Assembly (NCBI GenBank): GCA_024643595.1
Contig: JAHEMS010000254.1
Location: forward strand, 1-5,741
Direction: 5' to 3'
Length of the DNA stretch: 5,741 nt
Origin: Bacteroidota bacterium
Lineage (GTDB): Bacteria; Bacteroidota; Bacteroidia; Cytophagales; Cyclobacteriaceae
Shown piece by piece: positions 1 to 5,741 of the stretch. Made by a program: the position numbers and the translations under genes. Within the stretch, counting starts at the first letter, position 1, and every line of letters starts with the position of its first letter. The notes under the pieces were generated by a model. That model made no database searches, had not been told where the DNA came from, and saw nothing but the letters and a program-made list of their open reading frames with translations.

Positions 1-1
1 G

Positions 2-961
2 AAGGCAATTTTAACCATTGTCTCTTTTGTAATCCTCACCATTATTGTCTTCAGTTTTAATAAGTTTTCGGAATTTTTCCTCATTTATTTTTTCACTTTT
101 GGCAGAGTGATTGGGAAGAGCTTATATCCTGTTTGGTTCTTTCAAGGAATGGAAAGGATGAAAATCACAACTTATCTCAATATTTTAGCAAAGACTATTT
201 TTACCGTAGCTATTTTCATTTTTGTGAAGAAGGAAGAGGATTACTTGCTGGTTCCTATTTTTACTTCGCTGGGTTTTGTCGTGGTAGGCCTGGTTGCGAT
301 TTTCCAAATCAAATATAGTTTTGGTATTTCTTTTAAATTTCAGTCCCAAGAAAATTTGATTGAGCACTTAAAAGACGGATGGCATATTTTTATTTCAAGA
401 ATTTATGTAAACATATATACGACGACCAACATTTTCCTGTTAGGCTTATTTACAAACAATATAATCGTTGGCTACTATTCGGTAGCGGCTAAAATCATTG
501 AGGCTGTTGTCTCGCTGCTTTATCCAGCCAACAGAGCCCTTTACCCATACATGTCTAAATTATATCATGATCAGGTTGAAAAATTTTATAAGCTGATCAA
601 GCGGGTAAGCCTGGGTTATTTGATTGTGACGCTGTGTTTATTTATAGGCGCTGTCATTTTCGGTCGTTGGGCAATCACTTTTGTAAACGGTTCCTTTAGT
701 CAGGAAATATATATCATCTATAGCATTCTCGTTTTTAAAATAATAATTGTTCCCTACGCACCCTTTTTCTCCCAGATTTTTATAAATCAAGGCAGAAAAA
801 TACAATACCTTGCTGTGGTAAAGTATACATTCATTGCCAACGTATTACTTGTTCCACTTTTTATCCATTTTTACGAGGGCGTGGGCATGGCCATTGCAGT
901 GGTAATTATTAGTATTTTTCACGTTTTGTTATTTTTGAAATTCAGAATTAATCCAAATTAA
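2..961 (+). CDS. wzx: Wzx-type polysaccharide flippase, 5'-truncated by the window edge
   Basis: The frame is open from base 2, with no stop before TAA at 959-961, so the visible 319 codons are the C-terminal part of a longer protein; the GTG at 107 lies inside the gene and is not its start. Around visible residues 42-53 is the signature Y-P-V-W-F-F-Q-G-M-E-R-M, typical of the RfbX/Wzx branch of the polysaccharide transporter (PST/MOP) superfamily. That motif usually sits near residue 120, so about 80 residues are missing and the full length would be the usual 400-420. Hydrophobic segments follow at roughly 61-75, 82-102, 128-150, 155-175, 203-221, 236-258 and 270-312, separated by short basic loops. 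Family role: translocating undecaprenyl-pyrophosphate-linked oligosaccharide repeat units across the inner membrane. The Wzy-like gene starts 27 bp downstream on the same strand, which supports a Wzx/Wzy pathway and co-transcription. The family is secure; the substrate cannot be read from the sequence. Confidence 0.9.
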   Translation, partial: KAILTIVSFVILTIIVFSFNKFSEFFLIYFFTFGRVIGKSLYPVWFFQGMERMKITTYLNILAKTIFTVAIFIFVKKEEDYLLVPIFTSLGFVVVGLVAIFQIKYSFGISFKFQSQENLIEHLKDGWHIFISRIYVNIYTTTNIFLLGLFTNNIIVGYYSVAAKIIEAVVSLLYPANRALYPYMSKLYHDQVEKFYKLIKRVSLGYLIVTLCLFIGAVIFGRWAITFVNGSFSQEIYIIYSILVFKIIIVPYAPFFSQIFINQGRKIQYLAVVKYTFIANVLLVPLFIHFYEGVGMAIAVVIISIFHVLLFLKFRINPN

Positions 962-978
962 GTATTATGCATTTATAT

Positions 979-982
979 GGAG
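979..982 (+). promoter_or_regulatory. Shine-Dalgarno-like GGAG before the Wzy-like gene
   Basis: GGAG lies six bases before the ATG at 989. An in-frame TAG at 983-985 rules out any earlier start in this frame, so together they fix 989 as the start. It is the only clear purine-rich ribosome binding site at a start in this window. Confidence 0.5.
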
Positions 983-988
983 TAGAAG

Positions 989-2332
989 ATGGTCAGGTTT
1001 GAAAGAAATCTCATTTATACGCTGCCGGTTATAAGTATAGTCTTTGAGATATTCCAGAGTTTTTTCCCTGGATTATCGGGAGTCATGGGCCTTAGAAATT
1101 ATTCATTTTTTCTTATTCTACTTTATTTGAACATTAAGTATTTCTCTATTGGCTTTAAATTCATTCCTGCTCTTTTTCTGTTTATGATTTATCTGCTCCT
1201 GGTGCTTATGATAAATAACGTAGAGTTTAAGGAATACAGTGACTGGGTTAGGGCGTTTGATTGCAAAATGCTCTTGCCATTGGGATTTGCCTTAACTTCT
1301 ACCTACGATCATATAAAGGAATTCAATAAAAGGTTAATGATCACGAATGTCTTATTCGTTATCAGTATTGTCATTTTTTCATTTCTAGGTATTGGGGAAA
1401 ATCAATACGGGGGAGATAGTGGATTTAGTGTTGGCCGATTTAGTTTTAACTCGATATACACCGGATCATTTCTGTTAATCATTCTTCCTATTGTATATAC
1501 GGATATTAAAGGGAAAGCTGCAAAAAATGCACTGGCCCTTCTTGGCCTTTGTACCTTGGTGATTTTAGTTCTCTCCGTAAGACGCACTTCTGTAATATTT
1601 ATTATCATTAGTTCACTTGTTTACACGTACATTTTCAGAGATCAATTATCAAAAATTGTGTTGAGGGCCATTTTGGTTATTATTCTCTTAATTGCAGCAT
1701 TCCCTTTATATCAGGACATGCTCTTGAAACAAGTCGCGGCAAGATCCAATGTTTTTAATGAACGGGGCGTTAAAAATCTTCAGGAGGAAACAAGATTAGA
1801 GGAATCAATAGCAGTTTGGGATGAAAGAATATTAAGCCCTGATATTAAGCTTTTACTGTTTGGTAAATATTTGTTTGATTCACCTGGTCATTATGATGGC
1901 GGTACTCATGGAGAGCGGCCTCTTCACCTTGATTTAAATGTGATATTACACGGATCGGGTATAATAGGATTAATTTTGTTATTGTCATTTTATGGCAACT
2001 TATTCTACAAATCATTCATGATGAAGGCCAAACTGGATCATCAAAATGAAAAATTGCTAATAGGCGCATTTTTCGGAATGTATTTTTCTCACCTGTTTTT
2101 GCTGATATCGGGAGGTATGCTAACGATTACATTCAATATAATATCTTACACATACATGGGCGGAATATTAGGATTGTATAGAAATAAAATGGCCGAAGAC
2201 AAAATTGAAAAAAAGCTCATGAAAGAACGAAAGCCCAAAGGGATACAGATAAGTAATATAAATGTTCCTAAGCCTAAGCCATTTATGTATAATTCAGAGA
2301 CACCGCATGTGAAATTCATGTCTAAGAAATAA
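989..2332 (+). CDS. wzy: Wzy-like O-antigen/exopolysaccharide polymerase (O-antigen ligase superfamily)
   Basis: The 447-residue protein is strongly hydrophobic, with about 10-12 predicted membrane segments by eye (near 8-27, 38-55, 58-76, 93-103, 116-134, 154-171, 179-197, 201-216, 223-241, 315-340, 356-375 and 378-397). One large extramembrane loop occupies about 242-314. Features typical of the Wzy/WaaL (Wzy_C) superfamily are the S-V-R-R-T motif at 196-200 after a membrane segment, a loop with E-T-R-L-E-E-S near 267-273 followed by a Trp, then L-L-F-G (289-292), His301, His314 and H-G-S-G-I-I-G-L at 321-328 leading into the next membrane segment. Length fits the family. A 50-residue basic hydrophilic tail (about 397-447) follows the last segment. 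In this family the enzyme joins or transfers lipid-linked glycan units in the periplasm. Direct adjacency to wzx favours polymerase over ligase, but ligase cannot be excluded. The gene ends 11 bp before the end of the convergent minus-strand gene. Confidence 0.85.
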   Translation: MVRFERNLIYTLPVISIVFEIFQSFFPGLSGVMGLRNYSFFLILLYLNIKYFSIGFKFIPALFLFMIYLLLVLMINNVEFKEYSDWVRAFDCKMLLPLGFALTSTYDHIKEFNKRLMITNVLFVISIVIFSFLGIGENQYGGDSGFSVGRFSFNSIYTGSFLLIILPIVYTDIKGKAAKNALALLGLCTLVILVLSVRRTSVIFIIISSLVYTYIFRDQLSKIVLRAILVIILLIAAFPLYQDMLLKQVAARSNVFNERGVKNLQEETRLEESIAVWDERILSPDIKLLLFGKYLFDSPGHYDGGTHGERPLHLDLNVILHGSGIIGLILLLSFYGNLFYKSFMMKAKLDHQNEKLLIGAFFGMYFSHLFLLISGGMLTITFNIISYTYMGGILGLYRNKMAEDKIEKKLMKERKPKGIQISNINVPKPKPFMYNSETPHVKFMSKK

Positions 2333-2343
2333 CATTACTAAAT

Positions 2344-3939
2344 TTAAAAATATCTGAATCTTCTTATTTGACCATCAATGATGGTAAAATTGCCTGTAAA
2401 ATTGAGCGTATGCGTACTGCAAAGTTTTCTCCTCCAGTTTGGAATAACTTGGTTGACATTGGTTTCTGAATAACATGTTTCGTTCAGTAGATCAATGCGG
2501 TTTAAGGAGAGGCCGTAACCATATCGAGGAACGCAGATCTGAGATGGACGATATAAAGTATTTTTGTCATAAAATATTTTTCCAGCCGGTCTTGCGCTTT
2601 CCGGGTTAGAAATCACAGGATTTGCCACATGCGAATGCCATTGTCCATTAATAAAATCCTCCGTATAATAAAGATATAAATCATCATTGGTTGACCCTCC
2701 TGGTCTTTTTTGTACGGTGCAAAACAGCCAGTACTTGCCTTCATGATAATGAATAGTCGAATCAAAGGCTCGTATCTCGGAGAGCAATGTTTTTTTAAAC
2801 TTCCATTTTGCAGGAAATTCTTCGCACTCAAAAAGATCGACAGTTAAGTTGTCTGCGGATTCCGGAATCATATACCATATCCCTTCATTTTGAAAAATAA
2901 AGGGATAAGATAGATGGTAAGGACGATCAATAATAACCACTGAGCTTTTGATCTCACCGTGGTTATCTAAGGTAAGGCAACTAATATGTCCCTTATTGGT
3001 TTTTGTATGTAATTCCTCGATAAATAAGTATAGTTGGTCGTTATGATCAACAACAAATGGATCAGCCCAAATAGAATTTTTAGGAGGAACTAATGCTTTA
3101 AAATTATGAAAACTTAAACTTGGATAGGCTTGCGAAGAAAATGAATAAAACAAAACCCATTGTTCAATATATAATAATTTGGTTATATATTTTGTCAGGA
3201 GTCTCGATAGCAACTTTCCGAACGCGATTAGCGAAACCCAAAGTCCGGGCGTAGCATGTGCGTGTTCGACTAACCGCGGATTTTCAGTGGGGGCGGGTTT
3301 AGTTCCAGAAGCGTAACTTTCTAATGTTTGGATCAGCAAGTTTATTCCTTTTGAAAAAAGGGCAGTTTGATTTCTGCTTAAGGAAAGGTATTCGGTCTTG
3401 GTCACTGAACTCGTTATGCAATCATGCTCTTTTGATTGACTGCTAAGTTTCATGACAGATATTTGGGTCATTGGTGTTTTGTAATACCACTCCCTGAATC
3501 CTGCAGTTTTATTTCCCAATGGTAATCCATCGCCAGTATGGAGGCACCAAACTCCGTGTTTGGCAAGACTTAAGAAATCTCCGCTAATGGACCTGTTTCC
3601 GAAATAGAGGAGGACATCTGGCCCTGTATTTATTATGTCCGTTAAGTCTGCCGGCGAGGAGGAATTACGATCATAATTGGGAGTATTGATTTTAACTATG
3701 CGTGCATCATCAGATATTGCTAGCTTGACGATTTTAGATAAGTTAGGCTTACCTGGTAATAGTGCATTGCCGATTCTACTGAAGAATGTATATGCAAAAC
3801 TCAAATTTTCACGATAGGGTTGTTCAGGGATTACAACAACTGCCAGTTGAAGTTGCTTATGTTGAATGATATCGTCAACAAAATCAGCTATCCAGGCGGA
3901 AACCTCTTCGGTATCCAGAAGAATTCCTATGCGTAACAA
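2344..3939 (-). CDS. Formyltransferase-like domain fused to a GINT1-type five-bladed beta-propeller; function unknown
   Basis: This is a 531-residue cytosolic-looking protein with no signal peptide. Residues 1-180 resemble the Formyl_trans_N fold: a Rossmann-like first strand (LRIGILLD), D-V-L-L-Y-F-G-N at 108-115, G-V-W-C-L-H-T-G-D at 129-137, G-F-R-E-W at 147-151 and an acidic residue at Asp173. The usual N-x-H of formyltransferases reads C132-L-H134 here, so the Asn is absent. Residues 181-260 are a helical linker with a hydrophobic/basic stretch at 232-258. Residues 261-531 match the five-bladed GH43/GH32-like propeller found at the N-terminus of plant glucosamine inositolphosphorylceramide transferase 1: W-A-D-P-F (291-295), E-E-L with K-G-H-I-S (308-320), H-L-S-Y-P-F (342-347), M-I-P-E-S (357-361), F-D-S-T-I (392-396), A-R-P-A-G (449-453), R-P-S-Q (464-467) and T-H-T-L-N (509-513). 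No GT64 catalytic domain follows. The start is TTG at 3937-3939: a stop lies two codons upstream and no ATG occurs before codon 157. It lies antisense to its neighbours. Domain calls are firm; activity (sugar N-acylation, glycan binding or transfer) is unknown. Confidence 0.8.
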   Translation of the reverse strand: MLRIGILLDTEEVSAWIADFVDDIIQHKQLQLAVVVIPEQPYRENLSFAYTFFSRIGNALLPGKPNLSKIVKLAISDDARIVKINTPNYDRNSSSPADLTDIINTGPDVLLYFGNRSISGDFLSLAKHGVWCLHTGDGLPLGNKTAGFREWYYKTPMTQISVMKLSSQSKEHDCITSSVTKTEYLSLSRNQTALFSKGINLLIQTLESYASGTKPAPTENPRLVEHAHATPGLWVSLIAFGKLLSRLLTKYITKLLYIEQWVLFYSFSSQAYPSLSFHNFKALVPPKNSIWADPFVVDHNDQLYLFIEELHTKTNKGHISCLTLDNHGEIKSSVVIIDRPYHLSYPFIFQNEGIWYMIPESADNLTVDLFECEEFPAKWKFKKTLLSEIRAFDSTIHYHEGKYWLFCTVQKRPGGSTNDDLYLYYTEDFINGQWHSHVANPVISNPESARPAGKIFYDKNTLYRPSQICVPRYGYGLSLNRIDLLNETCYSETNVNQVIPNWRRKLCSTHTLNFTGNFTIIDGQIRRFRYF

Positions 3940-4054
3940 TTTTTAATCTTAATTTGCAGCTTAACTATATATTTATCCAAAACGATCCAGGCATCTTGAT
4001 TGAGTTGTAATTTATAAATTAATTGCATTTTCTTATCTAATTGTAACTTGATCA
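3940..4054. promoter_or_regulatory. Divergent AT-rich intergenic region, likely to hold promoters for both flanking genes
   Basis: This 115-bp non-coding stretch separates the divergent starts of the fusion-protein gene and the GT4-like gene. Since the upstream neighbour of the GT4-like gene is on the opposite strand, transcription of that gene must start here or read through the antisense gene. I looked for the Bacteroidota -7 (TAnnTTTG) and -33 (TTG) elements on both strands. Only one-mismatch -7 candidates turned up (for example TTAATTTG at about 3948-3955 on plus), without a convincing -33 partner, so no exact promoter is assigned. The region contains a 14-bp perfect AT palindrome. Confidence 0.4.
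4008..4021. repeat. 14-bp perfect palindrome TAATTTATAAATTA
   Basis: The sequence equals its own reverse complement and sits in the divergent intergenic region, 34 bp before the ATG at 4055. It could be an operator half-site pair, but it is made only of A and T, and such palindromes arise easily by chance in AT-rich intergenic DNA. Confidence 0.3.
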
Positions 4055-5176
4055 ATGACTCTCGTCCACAAAATGAAGATTCTTTTTTTTACGGAAAATT
4101 TACGAGCAGGCGGAAAGGAAAGAAGAATAATAGAGCTTTTTAAGTATCTGAAAAGACATGGAGATTACCAGATTGAGTTAGTGATCACCAAGAACATCAT
4201 CCATTACCAGGAGATTTATGACCTTGATATACCCATTCATCTTATCGAGCGCAAATGGACCAAAAAGGATCCTCTTTTGTTTTTTAAATTCTACAGAATA
4301 GCCAAACGATTTAAACCTAATATTATTCACGTATGGGGTCATATGGTTGCTGTTTATGCGGTGCCTGCAAAAATTATGTTAAAAATCCCGCTCATTAATA
4401 ATGAGATCGTTGACGCAACACAAAATAAGAAACTGCTTGGCAAGGGAATCGTATTTAGATATTCAGACCGGGTAATAGCGAACACGTTTGCAGGCTTGAA
4501 AGCTTATGATGCCCCTATGGATAAAAGCCGGGTAATATATAATGGATTTACATTTGATCGAACAAAAGACTTAGAAGATGCTGACGTTGTTCGTTTTCGC
4601 TTTAATATCAAAACGACCTTTGTCGTAGGAATGGTTGCCTCTTTTCTTGAATATAAAGATTATGACACCTATATCAAGGCAGCCATGCAGATGCTTACCA
4701 AGAATGAAGATATTACTTTCCTCTGCATTGGAGATGGCGATGACAGCGCTTATAAAAAAATGGTCCCGGAGAATCTGAAGGAGAATATTTTATTTCTGGG
4801 ACGTCAAAGCAAGGTGGAATCGATTATGAATATATGCGATATAGGTGTTTTGACGACCAATGTAAAATTTCATGGAGAAGGTATATCCAATGCACTACTG
4901 GAGTTTATGGCCGTTAATAAGCCAGTCATTACAACCAACTTCGGTGGCTCTGTTGAGCTGGTGGAGGATAAAATTTCTGGCTTTTTGATTGATGCTTTTA
5001 GTGTTGAGCAATTGGTTGATAAAATGAATTACTTAATCAACAATGAATCTGAAAGGAAAATTATGGGCGAAAGGGGTTTTCAAATTGTAAAGGAAAAGTT
5101 TAGTATGGATTCCATGTTTAATTCATTCCAGCAAGAATACATTAATGCAACTGAAAGAAATTTTGAAAAGCCATGA
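4055..5176 (+). CDS. GT4-like (GT-B fold) glycosyltransferase
   Basis: This is a complete 373-residue soluble glycosyltransferase as drawn from the ATG at 4055. The ATG at 4073 (codon 7) is a better biological start, because the N-terminal Rossmann strand M-K-I-L-F-F-T-E begins there; neither ATG has a good ribosome binding site. The N-terminal acceptor domain carries A-G-G-K-E-R-R (18-24), a variant of the GGxER loop, and P-N-I-I-H-V-W-G at 88-95. The linker has V-I-Y-N-G-F (160-165). The C-terminal nucleotide-sugar domain has G-M-V-A-S-F with K201 (192-201), C-I-G-D-G-D (224-229), I-L-F-L-G-R (245-250) and the E-x7-E pair E275/E283 in G-E-G-I-S-N-A-L-L-E, followed by P-V-I-T-T-N-F-G-G (290-298). 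These are the GT4 / Glycos_transf_1 hallmarks of a retaining transferase using an NDP-sugar, probably building the lipid-linked repeat unit at the cytosolic membrane face. Donor and acceptor cannot be predicted. It overlaps the next gene by four bases, so the two are probably translationally coupled. Confidence 0.88.
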   Translation: MTLVHKMKILFFTENLRAGGKERRIIELFKYLKRHGDYQIELVITKNIIHYQEIYDLDIPIHLIERKWTKKDPLLFFKFYRIAKRFKPNIIHVWGHMVAVYAVPAKIMLKIPLINNEIVDATQNKKLLGKGIVFRYSDRVIANTFAGLKAYDAPMDKSRVIYNGFTFDRTKDLEDADVVRFRFNIKTTFVVGMVASFLEYKDYDTYIKAAMQMLTKNEDITFLCIGDGDDSAYKKMVPENLKENILFLGRQSKVESIMNICDIGVLTTNVKFHGEGISNALLEFMAVNKPVITTNFGGSVELVEDKISGFLIDAFSVEQLVDKMNYLINNESERKIMGERGFQIVKEKFSMDSMFNSFQQEYINATERNFEKP

Positions 5177-5741
5177 GTAGAATAAAAGTGCTGATGGTAG
5201 GATTGTTACCGCTGGAAATTGAAAAGATTGATGGTGGAGTTGTTGCTGTAATTTTAAATCTTCTTTCCAGCTTCAGTAAGATGGAGGATGTTGATATGGA
5301 ATTTGTTTCATTCAATATGGAAATCAAAGAAATGGTAACAAATCAATATTCCCCAACTATAAAAATTCATTACTTGCCATATACAGTTCCATTTAGATTG
5401 ATAGATTATTTTGTAAATAGAAAAAACCTGAATAAAATTATCGATCGCCTAAAGCCTGATGTAATCCATATACAGGAAGTCTCACCGCACATCCTTCGCT
5501 TCATCCATTATTCCAAAGATAGAATAGTACTAACTCAGCACGGGATTATTAGTGAGGAGCATAAATACGCGATGCGATTTCGTGATAAACTTCAGAGTTT
5601 ATTCAAAGGATTTGTAGAGCGAAACGTTTTCCCACGGTTTAAAAATGTAATCTTTATTTCAAATTATAATCGGGATTTATTTCCTAAAAAAAATATTTTT
5701 AGAGATAAAATTTATAATCCAGTCAATCCTATCTTTTTTAG
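5173..5741 (+). CDS. Second GT4/GT-B family glycosyltransferase, 3'-truncated by the window edge
   Basis: The gene begins at ATG 5173, whose ATGA overlaps the TGA stop of the upstream glycosyltransferase, and stays open for 189 codons to the end of the window. My translation starts M-S-R-I-K-V-L-M-V-G and shows a GT-B N-terminal domain: first strand at 4-12, glycine loop D-G-G-V-V-A-V-I-L-N-L at 20-30, L-K-P-D-V-I-H-I-Q-E (93-102, the common KPDxIHxH-type strand), T-Q-H-G at 121-124, F-I-S-N-Y-N at 161-166 and I-Y-N-P-V-N at 180-185, which corresponds to the interdomain IPNPVD-type hinge. The nucleotide-sugar-binding domain with the E-x7-E pair would lie beyond the window, roughly half the protein. 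It probably adds another sugar to the same repeat unit as its coupled neighbour. The fold is confident; GT4 membership is likely but rests on the N-terminal half only. Confidence 0.82.
   Translation, partial: MSRIKVLMVGLLPLEIEKIDGGVVAVILNLLSSFSKMEDVDMEFVSFNMEIKEMVTNQYSPTIKIHYLPYTVPFRLIDYFVNRKNLNKIIDRLKPDVIHIQEVSPHILRFIHYSKDRIVLTQHGIISEEHKYAMRFRDKLQSLFKGFVERNVFPRFKNVIFISNYNRDLFPKKNIFRDKIYNPVNPIFF

Noticed and set aside
107..961. GTG at 107 as the true start of the flippase gene
   Set aside because: The same frame is open back to base 2, upstream residues are hydrophobic as expected for the family, and the WFFQG motif would be far too close to the N-terminus.
1402..1608. Minus-strand frame of 68 codons antisense to the Wzy-like gene
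   Set aside because: It is antisense to a membrane-protein coding region, with no start signal or motif of its own.
2371..2385. Hairpin ACCATC-AAT-GATGGT just past the end of the Wzy-like gene, as a possible terminator
   Set aside because: The stem is only six pairs, no T-run follows on either strand, and it lies inside the coding end of the minus gene, where it simply encodes T-I-I-D-G.
2613..2831. Small minus-strand frame of 72 codons inside the fusion gene
   Set aside because: It overlaps the propeller coding sequence in another frame and shows no recognisable motif, so it is a shadow frame.
2344..3939. Reading the fusion gene as a GH43 glycoside hydrolase or a true methionyl-tRNA formyltransferase
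   Set aside because: The propeller motifs match the GINT1 N-terminal type rather than GH43 catalytic sets, and the N-domain lacks the Asn of the formyltransferase site.
5142..5327. Minus-strand frame of 61 codons across the glycosyltransferase junction
   Set aside because: It is antisense to the coupled glycosyltransferase genes and has no independent support.

Overview
This window is part of a surface-polysaccharide (O-antigen, capsule or exopolysaccharide) biosynthesis locus, most likely from a Bacteroidota bacterium of the Sphingobacteriia/Cytophagia type. The reasons are the AT-rich DNA, weak or absent Shine-Dalgarno sequences at most starts, a glycosyltransferase beginning with the GGKERR variant that I associate with this phylum, and a formyltransferase-like/beta-propeller fusion protein that I recall from Bacteroidota and other polysaccharide loci. 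The taxonomic call is inference and does not go to genus.

Layout: (1) positions 1-961, plus strand, the 3' three quarters of a Wzx-type flippase whose N-terminus lies before the window. (2) 989-2332, plus strand, a polytopic Wzy/O-antigen-ligase-like polymerase. (3) 2344-3939, minus strand, a two-domain protein with a degenerate formyltransferase-like N-terminus and a C-terminal five-bladed propeller of the kind found at the N-terminus of plant glucosamine inositolphosphorylceramide transferase 1 (GINT1). (4) 3940-4054, a 115-bp AT-rich divergent intergenic region. (5) 4055 (or, more likely, 4073) to 5176, plus strand, a complete GT4-like glycosyltransferase. (6) 5173 to the window end, plus strand, the N-terminal half of a second GT4/GT-B glycosyltransferase, overlapping the previous gene by ATGA.

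How they may work together: cytosolic glycosyltransferases (genes 5 and 6 and others outside the window) build a lipid-linked oligosaccharide, Wzx flips it across the inner membrane, and Wzy polymerises it on the periplasmic side. The minus-strand fusion protein probably contributes a sugar modification or an unknown transfer step; its biochemical role is not established. It is the least explained item here: it is inserted antisense in an otherwise co-directional cluster, starts with TTG, has somewhat higher GC than its neighbours and lacks the canonical formyltransferase Asn. No RNA genes, CRISPR, insertion sequences, riboswitches or convincing intrinsic terminators were seen, and there is no gene-free stretch longer than 115 bp.
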